From contig CAZWOU010000015.1 in NCBI GenBank assembly GCA_964635375.1, positions 3,418 to 67,417 on the forward strand: 64,000 nt of DNA, read 5' to 3'. The stretch comes from CAZMNY01 sp964635375. GTDB taxonomy: Bacteria; Planctomycetota; Planctomycetia; Pirellulales; Pirellulaceae. Under the pieces are notes generated by a model. The model worked only from the letters and a program-made list of their open reading frames with translations. It did no database searches and was not told where the DNA came from. Each line of letters opens with the position of its first letter. Position 1 is the stretch's first letter. Both the position numbers and the translations under genes were made by a program. Below are positions 19,599-28,438 of the stretch, in pieces.

Positions 19599-20741
19599 CT
19601 AGTCATTGAGGAAATCGGCGACCGTCCGCGCGAAGCCTTGCGGACAATCGTTGAAGATGAAATGCCCAGCGCGGCGAGCTGTACGCCCGTCCGCGACATC
19701 GTCTTGGGGGTCGAGACCCAAGAGCTCGAAACGGGCGTTAGGAAAACAGCTCTCGTACATTCGGCTGCCGTGCAGCGCGAAAGTGTCGTCCTTACCGTGC
19801 AATATCAGTACTGGCGCCGTTACCTGCTTGAGCGGCGGGCGGTAGTCGTGGGATTGGCCCATGCTGAAGTACATGGCGTACACCATCCAGCCGCCGTTGA
19901 CCGGGTCGTCTGCTGAAGTTTCGATCGTCTCGCCCATCGCAGTGAGGAAATACTGACCGCCTCGTTTGTTGAGAGCTGTCAGGTCCGCTTCCGACTTCGA
20001 GAAGATGTTGCCGAAGTCAAAATACTCGGAGCGAAAGACATCGTATTCGGCGTGTTGATCTGGCGGAAGATTCTCTCGCGTTCGTTCAAAGAAGTCACCC
20101 TTGGCATCGGGCAGCACGAGTACTCCCGCTGGTGCGACGAGAACCAGTTTTTCGACACGATCTGGAAACTCAGCGGCGTACAGTGAGGCCAAGAATCCGC
20201 CAAACGAATGGCCGATGACGATCATCTTCTCTTGGCCGAGAATCTGACGGATGCGCTCGATGTCCGCCAGTTGCGCGCCGATGCCCAGCGTCTGTTCGAG
20301 CTGAGTCATATTGCCGTAGTAGTTGGGCGACTCGAACGCGTCAAAGGGTCGAGTCGACTGGCCGCAGCCGCGCTGGTGGTAGTAGTGAAACTGAAACCGC
20401 TCCCCAAGGGAATCGAGACCCGCCCAAGGTCTTGTATAGGGAACTCCCGGCCCGCCGTGGAGGACCAGAACCGGGCGGCCTTTGCCATGCGACTCAAAGT
20501 GCAAGCGAATATCCGGCGCCACTTGCCACCCAAGGCCGCCGCTCTGTTCGGGCGGCGTGAGCGGATGTCTCAGGTTCTTCTCGGCACTCACCGAGCCAAC
20601 TCGGTACATCGGCTGACCCATCGACCAAACCAGCGCGACGACAGCGACCCCAGCAAACGCGATTGAAAGGCCGCAACCGACGGCCAGCCGCTTAACATTC
20701 TTTCCGGAGATCAAACACCGACTCCTCTGAATGGGCCTCAA
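19599..20741 (-). CDS. Alpha/beta hydrolase, proline-iminopeptidase-like (S33)
   Basis: 380 residues. An N-terminal membrane helix (about residues 18-42) anchors or exports it. The S33 signature is complete: oxyanion HGGPG, HQRGCGQS, nucleophile elbow GHSFGG, aspartate in LHGKDDTF, histidine in RRAGHFIF. Family members release N-terminal proline or cleave related esters and amides. It converges with the isochorismatase fusion with about 130 bases between stops. Confidence 0.88.
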   Translation of the reverse strand: MRPIQRSRCLISGKNVKRLAVGCGLSIAFAGVAVVALVWSMGQPMYRVGSVSAEKNLRHPLTPPEQSGGLGWQVAPDIRLHFESHGKGRPVLVLHGGPGVPYTRPWAGLDSLGERFQFHYYHQRGCGQSTRPFDAFESPNYYGNMTQLEQTLGIGAQLADIERIRQILGQEKMIVIGHSFGGFLASLYAAEFPDRVEKLVLVAPAGVLVLPDAKGDFFERTRENLPPDQHAEYDVFRSEYFDFGNIFSKSEADLTALNKRGGQYFLTAMGETIETSADDPVNGGWMVYAMYFSMGQSHDYRPPLKQVTAPVLILHGKDDTFALHGSRMYESCFPNARFELLGLDPQDDVADGRTARRAGHFIFNDCPQGFARTVADFLND

Positions 20742-21133
20742 CAGGGGTGCAATTCAAACCAAGAGATGCGCTCAGGCGAAGTTAAGGAGTGAATTCGTGA
20801 AGCTCGGTAAAGTCTCAAGTGGAAACTACATTATCAAAAAACAATCTTACGCGATTGGCGAACGATTTGAAGCAGCTATCGCGTCACGCCTAGCGCCAAC
20901 CCGCCCTGAAAGGGCGGTTTTCCTGTCGATCCGAGTCGATGCAAAAGACGTCAGAGCAACGTCAGAGCAGATTCTTACTGGGCAGTGGGCTTTGACCAGG
21001 AAAACAGGCAGCAAAGTCGTTTGAGGCGAGGAGAATCCAGCTGTGACTGTAACAATCTTTGGTCCTTTCCGCTTGGGTGAGTATTCCAACCTCACACATC
21101 GCTATTAGCACGAAAGAACAGGCAATCAGATCC
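20742..21133. other. Intergenic region with an orphan plus-strand terminator
   Basis: About 390 bases between divergent genes. An open frame at 20731-21024 looks like chance, having no signal, no recognisable fold, and a terminator hairpin in its middle. Promoters for both neighbours must lie here. Confidence 0.5.
20901..20921 (+). terminator. Compact intrinsic terminator without upstream gene
   Basis: CCGCCCT, GAA loop, AGGGCGG, then TTTT. It works only on the plus strand, where no coding gene lies upstream; it is 210 bases before the RTX gene start. Confidence 0.75.
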
Positions 21134-21823
21134 ATGTTGCTCAAGAACTTCTTCAAAGGTCTGTTGTTCTCCGCCGCCATGATAATGAGCGGGGAAGTCG
21201 TTTCTGCGGCAAGCGGAAATATCGATCGCGAAGATCGGATTGTCTACATCACCGGCGATGACTGGCGAGACCAATGTTACGTGACAGTCGATGGCGATGA
21301 AATCGAAATCGAACTGACTGTTTACGATGCCGGTGGCGACGTAGACGACACGGACGACAGAGACTATGACTTGGAAGACATTGACCTAATCGTGTTCCAC
21401 GGTTTCAGCGGTGACGACGACTTCTGGAATAACACGCCCATTCCGAGTGTTGCCTACGGGGGAGCTGGGGATGACGTACTGCTGGGCGGATCGGCCGACG
21501 ACGACCTGTATGGAGGGGCGGGTGGAGATTACCTGGCGGGGGGAAGCGGCAACGACGATCTGTTTGGAGGTCGTGATGCGGACTACCTGTACGGAGGCCC
21601 GCAGCAGGATTACCTGAAGGCTGGGACCGGTGAGGATGAATGGGTGATCGCGGGGCAGTCAGGAGCGGATATCTTCGCCGTTCCCAAACTGCGCGACTGG
21701 CGTACCAACCAGTACATTCGACTTGATCGCAGCGTCTATTACGAAGACTTCGACGCCCAAGTCGACACGCAGGAGTTTTTCCGAGTCACAGTGTTCGGCA
21801 CCTTCTCTACGATCTGGAAGTGA
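21134..21823 (+). CDS. Secreted RTX-type calcium-binding repeat protein
   Basis: 229 residues from the ATG at 21134, which starts a signal peptide (FFKGLLFSAAMIMSG). The middle holds several RTX nonapeptides (GGAGDDVLLGG, GGSADDDLYGG, GGSGNDDLFGG) forming a calcium beta-roll. No attached enzyme domain. A small surface or matrix protein is likely. Confidence 0.85.
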   Translation: MLLKNFFKGLLFSAAMIMSGEVVSAASGNIDREDRIVYITGDDWRDQCYVTVDGDEIEIELTVYDAGGDVDDTDDRDYDLEDIDLIVFHGFSGDDDFWNNTPIPSVAYGGAGDDVLLGGSADDDLYGGAGGDYLAGGSGNDDLFGGRDADYLYGGPQQDYLKAGTGEDEWVIAGQSGADIFAVPKLRDWRTNQYIRLDRSVYYEDFDAQVDTQEFFRVTVFGTFSTIWK

Positions 21824-21971
21824 CGATTGATTAAAAGAGTGTATGCTGATGGGGATGCACTAAGCCAAGTCAAGCCAAAGTCAAAACGAAATAGGTTAAA
21901 ACCGAATCAGCTCAATGCCAAGCGAGTTCAAGCAAGCTCGATGACCAAGGGCTGACAAGCAACAGCCAGTA

Positions 21972-23237
21972 TTGGGCTGGCCAAAACTGAGTCTTCCCCT
22001 CGTTTGTCTTGCAGTCGGAATTTGTCTGTACGCGGGGGCGCAGCCTGCAGTCGCGGACGAATTTCGCGTGACCCCTGCGCTGGTTCAGCTGAACGACAAT
22101 TTCGACCTCACACAACTGACGGTGACAAAGGCGGAAGGCGACAAGAAACTCACCGACCGCAGTGACGACTTGACAACAACCGCGCGCTACGAATCCTCAC
22201 ATCCGGCCATTGTCACTGTTTCGGAAACCGGAAGACTCCGACCTGCCGGTAACGGTCAGGCGGAAATCACCGTTACCGTCAATGACTCCTCACAAATCGT
22301 CCCGGTTACGGTGGAGGGTTTTCAGAGCCAACCGGAGGTCGGTTTCGTCAAATTGGTCATGCCGATGTTGACCAAGGCCGGCTGCAATCTGGGTGCGTGT
22401 CACGGACTTCAAAACGGCAAGGGCGGATTCAAACTCTCTATCTTTGAATCTTCGCCACGGGAAGACTACAACGCCATCGTACGAGCGCACGCACAGCGGC
22501 GGGTCAACCTGCTCGTTCCGCCCGAGAGTTTGCTTCTGCAAAAACCGTTACTGCAGATTGGCCACGGCGGCGGCAGACGATTCGAGCGCGGGTCGGTCTC
22601 GCATCAAGTGTTCCTCGCCTGGATCCGCAATGGCGCGCCTGGGCCCCGGAACGAAAAAGCCGTGCTCTCGAAGTTGGTTGTTACACCGAATCGACGGGTG
22701 CTGACCCATCTCGACACGCATCCCCGCCAGCAATTGCGAGTGGATGCGGTCTACGAGGACGGTGCTGTCCGCGACGTGACCGATTGGGCAAAGTTCGATT
22801 CGGTGGACACAGCCGTTGTGGGAGTCTCGAAGGCGGGGCTGGTCACCGCCAATCCCGACGGACGAGGTCAATCGGCCGTGATGGTGCGATTCGGGGGCCA
22901 AGTCGCGGTCTCGATGTTTGTCGTGCCGTACTCGAACTCGGCCCCGTTGCGAAACTGGAAGAACAACAACTTCATCGACATACTGGCTGCCGACAAGTTT
23001 GCTGAATTGGGGATCGAGCCATCGCCGTTATGCGATGACGCAACGTTTCTTCGCCGGGCCTATCTCGACTCGATCGGCGTGCTACCCTCGGTCGCCGAGA
23101 CGCTGGCCTATCTCAATTCAAAGCAACCCGACAAACGGGAACAGTTGATCGACAACCCGGCATTCGCGACTTCCGCATCGTGGGGCCTTGGGGGGCGATA
23201 CCGATTGGCCGAGTGCTTGTTGTTCGTGATCCGCTGA
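21972..23237 (+). pseudogene. DUF1549-type cytochrome protein, truncated at 3' end
   Basis: The intact part has a signal peptide, an Ig-like BIG2 domain (about 30-120), a c-type haem motif in CNLGACHG, a second Ig-like region, and the start of DUF1549 (LCDDATFLRRAYLD, LPSVAETLAYLN, KREQLID). Near 23150 the DUF1549 reading breaks off after the LID and the frame runs into unrelated sequence, stopping at 23237. Full-length relatives have several hundred more residues with DUF1553. The start codon is TTG. Either a real deletion or a chimeric contig. Confidence 0.8.
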
Positions 23238-24416
23238 TCTTTGAGGCCGAAGACCCGAAGAAAAAGATTTTCAACAATACGCTTCAAACGGCTGAGCATA
23301 TTTCTTTGCCAGCGACAGTCTGCGGCCAGATATCGGGGGTCAGAAGAAATAAACGGGATACAGGCACCGATACCGACTGGTATCGATTCAAGGTCGAGGC
23401 GGGACAGAATCTCACCTTCAACGTCGTCTCGATGCGACTTTCCAGAATGCTGGCGGCTCAGTACCAAGTAGCTGATCCGATTATTTTCCTGCACGATCAG
23501 TATGGATCAACCCTCGCCACTTCGGACAACAGCTTCGCCGCCGATCCCTGCCTGAGTTTCCGCTTTCAACAAGCTGGCGAGTACTATCTACAAATCCGCG
23601 ATGTCCGTTTCGGGTCGAGCTCGACTTACAAGTATTGTGTGGAGATCAATGATCGGCCTTTGATTACGACCGTCTTCCCACTAGCGATCGCGGCAGGAAG
23701 AGAGACCACGGTTCGCATGGCGGGTTTCAACTTGCCCAAGCAACCTTTCTCGACCGTCAACACATCACAGGACGCCAAGTTAGGGCTTGCCTGGTTGCAA
23801 CTGCCTCTTGGCGCCGACTTGACCAACCCCCTACGTGTGGTTGTCAGTGCCGTNNNNNNNNNNCTCGGACAACAACTCACCGCAGACCGGTCAAGCCATT
23901 ACAACGCCCGCCGGCATCAACGGACGCATTGAAACCAACGCCGACGTCGATTACTTTACGTTTGAGGCCAAGCACGGCGAGCATTACTCGTTCGAAGTGC
24001 TCGCACGCCGCTGCGGCTCTCAACTCGATTCCCATCTCCGCATCCTCGACAAGTCAGGCAAGCAGCAGGCGCTCAACGATGACCTGGAGTTCGGCGAACA
24101 TAAATTCTCCGATTCGCAAATCGAAAACTGGAGCCCGCGCGTCGATGGGACGTACACGATTGAAATTCGCGATCTGCAATTGCGCGGAGGGCCGGAGTTT
24201 ACCTACTTCCTCAAAGTCACCCTCAGCCAGCCGTACTTCGATCTGTACAGCGACAACGATCTCGTCCCCCTTTCGCCCGGAATGAGCAATGTCGTTCTGG
24301 TGCGAGTCGCAAGGAAGAACGGGTTTGACGGCGAGGTGCAATTGCAAGCGACCGGATTGCCGGAAGGCGTGACCGCTGTCGGCGGCAGCGCGGCACTGGC
24401 TATGATCGAGTTGTAA
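23150..24416 (+). pseudogene. PPC-domain (pre-peptidase C-terminal) protein, truncated at both ends, with N gap
   Basis: The frame opens as an internal PPC-protein segment (GIRDFRIVGPWG, IGRVLVVRDP) without start codon or signal peptide. One PPC domain follows (DTDWYRFKVEAGQNLTF, GEYYLQIRDVRFG). After the gap at 23854-23863 a second PPC domain resumes in another frame (DVDYFTFEAKHGEHYSF). It breaks off at GLPEGVTA near 24375. PPC proteins in planctomycetes are large and secreted. The piece lacks both ends. Confidence 0.8.
23854..23863. other. Assembly gap (10 N)
   Basis: Ten N inside the PPC gene. Protein sense is continuous across it, but in different frames, so the true distance is not ten bases. 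Confidence 0.95.
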
Positions 24417-26389
24417 GCGTCACCGTCGACATCGGAGCGTTCGAGTACGGCGCCACGCCGGCTGTCAATACGCCGCCAGAGATCGTCGCCCAGAGTTTCA
24501 ATGCGGATGAAGAACAAACGGCCGTTGGCACCGTGGTCGCCACCGACGACGATCTGCCTGGCGACACGCAGACCTTCACGATCACCGGTGGCGGTCCGGA
24601 CGACGCCAAGTTTTCGATCACGCCGGCCGGCGTGTTGAGCTTCATCGGCGCACCTGATTTCGAGAACCCGAATGACCTCGGCGGCACGGCCAACGATAAC
24701 GTCTACCTGGTTGAAGTTCAGGTGGAAGACAGCGCTGGCGAAACGGACACAGCCACCATGACGGTGACGGTCGACCACGTTAACGACAACGCCCCGGTCT
24801 TCACATCGGCCGCGGCGGCAGCCGTTGCGGAGGGCGACACGGCCGTGCAGACGGTGTCGGCAACCGATGCTGACCTGCCCGCTCAGACTGTCACGTACTC
24901 GATCACGGGCAATGGCGACGACGACGCCAAGTTTCAAATCACCGGCGGCAACCAACTGAGCTTCATTGCCGCCCCGGACTTTGAGAACCCAACGGACGAT
25001 AACACCGATGGCGCCTACGAAGTTGAGCTCGAAGCCAACGACGGCAACGGCCTGACGACTCTGCAAACCGTCTTGGTCACGGTAACCAACGTCGATCCCA
25101 CGACGCCTGTCGATGTCGACGCGGCAGCCAACACGGTCGGCGAAGGAGCAGCCACGGGTACGGCCGTCGGCGTGACCGCCTCCGCGTCGGATCCACTCAG
25201 CTCCGCCGTCACTTACAGCCTCACCGACGATGCGGGCGGACGATTCGACATTCACGCCAGCACGGGCGCGGTCACGGTCGACAACGGCGCGTTGCTGGAT
25301 GGACCGGCGACCCACACGATCACCGTGCAAGCCAGCGACGGCGGGGGCGGGACGGCGACAGCCGATTTTGACATCACGGTCAGCAACGTGGCGCCGACGA
25401 TCACGGATCTCGATTCCAATCACGACGCGCCCTGCAGCAGTTCGGCTGATGGCGTCGTCAGCATCGACGGCGATTACAGCGATCCCGCTGGATCTCTCGA
25501 TGTACACACCGTCCTGGTGGATTGGGGCAATGGCAGTGCAGTTGAAACGCTTCCGGCGGCGGCGGTCGATCAGGCGAACGACACCTTCGCGGCCAGCCAT
25601 ACCTATGCCGACGGCGGCGTCTACACCATTACCGTCACCGTGCTGGACGAAGACGGCGGCGTGTCGGCAGACGCAGACACGTCTGGAGTGGTCCAGGGCG
25701 TTGGCGTTGTGGACGGAACCCTCTACATCATCGGCAGCGAAGGCCGAGACCATGCGAAGCTGAAGTTCAACCCGAAGAAAGACGAACTGAAGGTCGACCT
25801 CAAGTTGAACAAGGGCGGTTCGGACGGCGGTAGCGACGGCGGCTCGGACGGTGGCAGCGATGGCGGCTCAGATGGTGGGGGCGACCACATCAAGAAGAAG
25901 TTCGAACTCTCCTCTATTGATCAAGTCGTGGCCTATCTGTGCGGCGGCAACGACCACTACGACGGCGGTGGACTTCACGGCTCGGATGGAGGCAGCGATG
26001 GCGGCGGCGACGCAGCGATTTCGCAATACGTCTTCGGCGGCGCCGGCAATGACCACATCAAAGGCGGTCGTGGCGCCGACGTGCTGAGCGGTGGAGCCGG
26101 CAACGACAAGATTTATGGTGGCGCGGGCAACGACATCATGATTGGCGGCGACGGCAAGGACAAGATGAAAGGCGGGCGCGGCGATGACCTGATGATTGGC
26201 GGCATCGCCGCCAACGAGAACAATCTGGCCTCGCTCCAAGCCGCTTTGGCGGATTGGACTTCGGACGATCTTGCGGGCGCCCTGCTCGAAATTGGCACGA
26301 TCACCGACGACGGCGACAAAGATGATCTGAAAGGCGAGAAGGGCAAAGATCATCTCATCGGCGGCGCTGGCGACAAGCTGAAGAAGTAG
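24380..26389 (+). CDS. Cadherin-repeat / PKD-like / RTX surface protein, 5' truncated
   Basis: The frame enters mid-protein at RQRGTGYDRVV...VDIGAFEYG, the usual end of a choice-of-anchor Q or beta-helix region. Three cadherin-like repeats follow, then a PKD-like domain (LDVHTVLVDWGNG, TFAASHTYADGGVYTITV), a GGSD repeat linker, and RTX nonapeptides (GGAGNDHIKGG, GGAGNDKIYGG) ending in KLKK. The apparent GTG start at 24533 is internal to a cadherin repeat, so the real N-terminus is missing. A large extracellular adhesin-like protein; a terminator follows. Confidence 0.85.
   Translation, partial: RRQRGTGYDRVVSVTVDIGAFEYGATPAVNTPPEIVAQSFNADEEQTAVGTVVATDDDLPGDTQTFTITGGGPDDAKFSITPAGVLSFIGAPDFENPNDLGGTANDNVYLVEVQVEDSAGETDTATMTVTVDHVNDNAPVFTSAAAAAVAEGDTAVQTVSATDADLPAQTVTYSITGNGDDDAKFQITGGNQLSFIAAPDFENPTDDNTDGAYEVELEANDGNGLTTLQTVLVTVTNVDPTTPVDVDAAANTVGEGAATGTAVGVTASASDPLSSAVTYSLTDDAGGRFDIHASTGAVTVDNGALLDGPATHTITVQASDGGGGTATADFDITVSNVAPTITDLDSNHDAPCSSSADGVVSIDGDYSDPAGSLDVHTVLVDWGNGSAVETLPAAAVDQANDTFAASHTYADGGVYTITVTVLDEDGGVSADADTSGVVQGVGVVDGTLYIIGSEGRDHAKLKFNPKKDELKVDLKLNKGGSDGGSDGGSDGGSDGGSDGGGDHIKKKFELSSIDQVVAYLCGGNDHYDGGGLHGSDGGSDGGGDAAISQYVFGGAGNDHIKGGRGADVLSGGAGNDKIYGGAGNDIMIGGDGKDKMKGGRGDDLMIGGIAANENNLASLQAALADWTSDDLAGALLEIGTITDDGDKDDLKGEKGKDHLIGGAGDKLKK
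25814..25873 (+). repeat. Five 12-bp units coding for a GGSD linker
   Basis: Five in-frame 12-bp units with third-position variation, each coding Gly-Gly-Ser-Asp. They separate the PKD-like region from the RTX tail. Confidence 0.9.
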
Positions 26390-26440
26390 TCAAGACAAGG
26401 CAACGTTGCCGGCTCGCATTTGCGAGTCGCGCGTCTTGGA

Positions 26441-26480
26441 CCTCGTGCCGGAACTGCCCTCCGGTGCGAGGTTTTCTTTT
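26441..26480 (+). terminator. Intrinsic terminator after the cadherin/RTX gene
   Basis: 12-bp stem CCTCGTGCCGGA / TCCGGTGCGAGG with two G-U pairs, 7-base loop, then TTTTCTTTT. It lies 52 bases after the stop. Confidence 0.88.
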
Positions 26481-26591
26481 GTTTGCAACAACGCCGCAAT
26501 CCAGCGGGGCTTGCGCGAGCGACTGTGTTCGTCAGCAAGAAGACAATGTCCTGGTCCAAACGGCGTCGCCGAACAAATCGCAAAGTTCGAT

Positions 26592-27344
26592 CTAGCGAGA
26601 CTTTGCTGGTCGCAGTTTCGCCAGAGTCGGCGCTGTTTGCGGCAACGACTGGGCGACTAGCTTGGCGATTTCGATCGCGCCTTTGCGGGAGAAATGAGTT
26701 CGATCCGATTTGGATGGACTCAGGTCGGCGCTGCCCTTGTCGCCAAGTTTGCCGAACAAGTCGAAGCTGGCGGCGTGGAGATCGATCACCGGCGTCTTGG
26801 ACTCCTTGCCGACTGCGATCATGGCGTCGGCGTAGGGCCCGAGTGTGCTGTAGGGCTTGCCGTTGCGAAACGTCCGTCGGGCGACGGGAGTGACCAGAAT
26901 CGGGGTGGCGCCCACTGCGCGCGATTCGCCAATGTAGAGCCGAAGGTTGTCCTTGAATTCCCCATCCGCCTCGGTTGCTCGATCCCCTTTGCCAGGCTGA
27001 TCGTTGTGGCCAAACTGGATGAAGACGTAATCTGGTTTCGCCTGCAGCACGACTTTCCACCGACCCTCGCGAAGAAAACTCTTCGAACTGCGTCCCGATC
27101 TCGCGTGGTTAAGCACCTCCACGCCACTTGCGAACTGTTCGCCAAACACTTGGCCCCAACCTGTGAGGTCTGGGCGATCGGCAGGCGGCTTGGCGTAGGA
27201 CGCCATGGTCGAATCGCCAATCAACACGATCCGCAGCGGTGTCTGTTGGGGAGCAGATTGTGCGAACACCCTCGACGAGGCAGCAAACGAAAGCAGCATC
27301 GCGGTCAACAGTGCGGGCCAGCGAATCTGGAGCTTGTCGTTCAT
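26592..27344 (-). CDS. Secreted SGNH/GDSL esterase (rhamnogalacturonan acetylesterase-like)
   Basis: About 250 residues from the ATG at 27344, opening a signal peptide (ALLTAMLLSFAASSRVFA); in-frame ATGs at 27356 and 27377 are possible. SGNH blocks are present: LIGDST (Ser), GWGQVF (Gly), FGHNDQ (Asn) and DRTHFSRKG (Asp, His). The closest known type deacetylates pectin rhamnogalacturonan, which fits a polysaccharide-degrading planctomycete. The exact substrate is inferred. Confidence 0.88.
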   Translation of the reverse strand: MNDKLQIRWPALLTAMLLSFAASSRVFAQSAPQQTPLRIVLIGDSTMASYAKPPADRPDLTGWGQVFGEQFASGVEVLNHARSGRSSKSFLREGRWKVVLQAKPDYVFIQFGHNDQPGKGDRATEADGEFKDNLRLYIGESRAVGATPILVTPVARRTFRNGKPYSTLGPYADAMIAVGKESKTPVIDLHAASFDLFGKLGDKGSADLSPSKSDRTHFSRKGAIEIAKLVAQSLPQTAPTLAKLRPAKSR

Positions 27345-27457
27345 TCTCACGTTCATGCCTCTGGTGACTTCGCCCAAATCCTAGAAACCGATAGCCCGAA
27401 GAAGACACTCTACTCGGGGAAGCTCACAGAAATCAATTGCTGCAAACCGGCATTTTT

Positions 27458-27931
27458 TCAAATACCCAGGTCATCCAGGTCGCTGGCGGGCAGCAGGTTG
27501 AACTGGTCGTCTCGCGGCTTGGCCTTCGGCGTGACGTTCTGAACGCTTGGCGCCGCTTGGCTCCGGGGTGAGTTGAGACCAGCGATTCCCGGGTTGGGTT
27601 TCCGCGATTCGACTCGCGTGATCATCCGCGATTGAGTCTCATGCAAGGCTCCCGCTTCAACGCGGAAGAAATGGACTCGCCAATCGCCCGATTTCTCAGC
27701 TGAGAACAGCGAGGCGTACCCGGTTGTTGGCGGCCGACCGTCGGAATAGGTGACACGGTATTGCCCGTGAAAACCGAACTGCTCGGTTTGGACGTTCTTG
27801 GCAAAGTACAGGCGAGTTCCGTAGGCGCCTTGGAAATCAAACTGGGATGTGCCGGGGGTTTCGCTGATCAGGTCGCGCAACAGCAACAACGCAATCAGCA
27901 CGACTTCGGGACCATCTATGGTCGGGCTCAA
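27458..27931 (-). CDS. Hypothetical protein, possibly frameshifted at its 5' end
   Basis: The 157-residue frame (TTG start at 27931) reads as real protein (GAYGTRLYFAKNVQTEQFGFHGQYRVTY). It lacks an ATG or ribosome site. Another minus frame from ATG 28059 to 27928 reads plausibly as its missing N-terminus (TVGVVRLVVQFESVPHVLIG), so a one-base indel near 27930-27960 may split one gene of about 200 residues. No family recognised. Confidence 0.5.
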   Translation of the reverse strand: MSPTIDGPEVVLIALLLLRDLISETPGTSQFDFQGAYGTRLYFAKNVQTEQFGFHGQYRVTYSDGRPPTTGYASLFSAEKSGDWRVHFFRVEAGALHETQSRMITRVESRKPNPGIAGLNSPRSQAAPSVQNVTPKAKPRDDQFNLLPASDLDDLGI

Positions 27932-28217
27932 CGCCGCGGCCTGGGCGGGCTTCCCGCTTCGGATTCCGCCCTCAACTCGATCCGAGTGCCGATCAACACA
28001 TGGGGAACGCTCTCAAACTGGACGACCAATCGCACAACGCCGACAGTCCAGCGAAACATTCGGCCGCGGCCATCCTTCACCGTCCAAGGCCAGCAATTCG
28101 TGCCGCAAACTCGGCCAATCTACCCCCAGACCCCCTACATTCACATGCCGACCTATCGCGGTTTGTTGCCCTAGGGAGCTGCACGAACGAAGAATTGACG
28201 CAACTGATGAACAACTT

Positions 28218-28254
28218 GACGGTCGGCAGCCTTTGACTGCCGGCCGTCTTTTTT
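28218..28254 (+). terminator. Intrinsic terminator with uncertain upstream transcript
   Basis: 12-bp stem GACGGTCGGCAG / CTGCCGGCCGTC with one G-U pair, 7-base loop, then TTTTTT. It acts on the plus strand; the nearest secure plus-strand gene upstream already has its own terminator 1.7 kb away. Confidence 0.88.
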
Positions 28255-28337
28255 GGTTTGAAACCGTGGATTGCCGACCCTGCTTGGTGCGGAATCCGAC
28301 AAATTCGCATAGTCGAGCAGGAAGACGTCCGATATAG

Positions 28338-28369
28338 TAGACATTTGTTTATGTATCGACGTTTGTCTA
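28338..28369. promoter_or_regulatory. Inverted repeat upstream of the helicase gene
   Basis: TAGACA at 28338-28343 and TGTCTA at 28364-28369, 26 bases apart centre to centre, 70-100 bases before the start codon. A TATAGT at 28334 could be a -10 element. A regulator site is possible; it matches no operator I know. Confidence 0.3.
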
Positions 28370-28438
28370 GTGTTCCACGTTTTGGTGGAAGACAACGACT
28401 GGGCGAACATTTGCGGATCTGTTTGGAGCACCATCGGC

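Larger units (their letters stand above)
28060..28438. other. Intergenic region before the repair genes
   Basis: About 380 bases. Contains a plus-strand terminator (28218-28254) and an inverted repeat (28338-28369) upstream of the helicase. A plus-strand open frame ending at 28174 (from GTG 27986, 62 residues) could be a small gene read to that terminator, but it lies antisense to the gene above and I cannot decide. Confidence 0.45.

Noticed and set aside
20731..21024. 97-residue plus-strand open frame
   Set aside because: Overlaps the start of the divergent hydrolase, has a terminator in its middle and no recognisable features.
24203..25753. 516-residue minus-strand open frame opposite the cadherin gene
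   Set aside because: Antisense shadow of a high-GC repetitive gene; low-complexity Arg/Val/Asp sequence without a fold.
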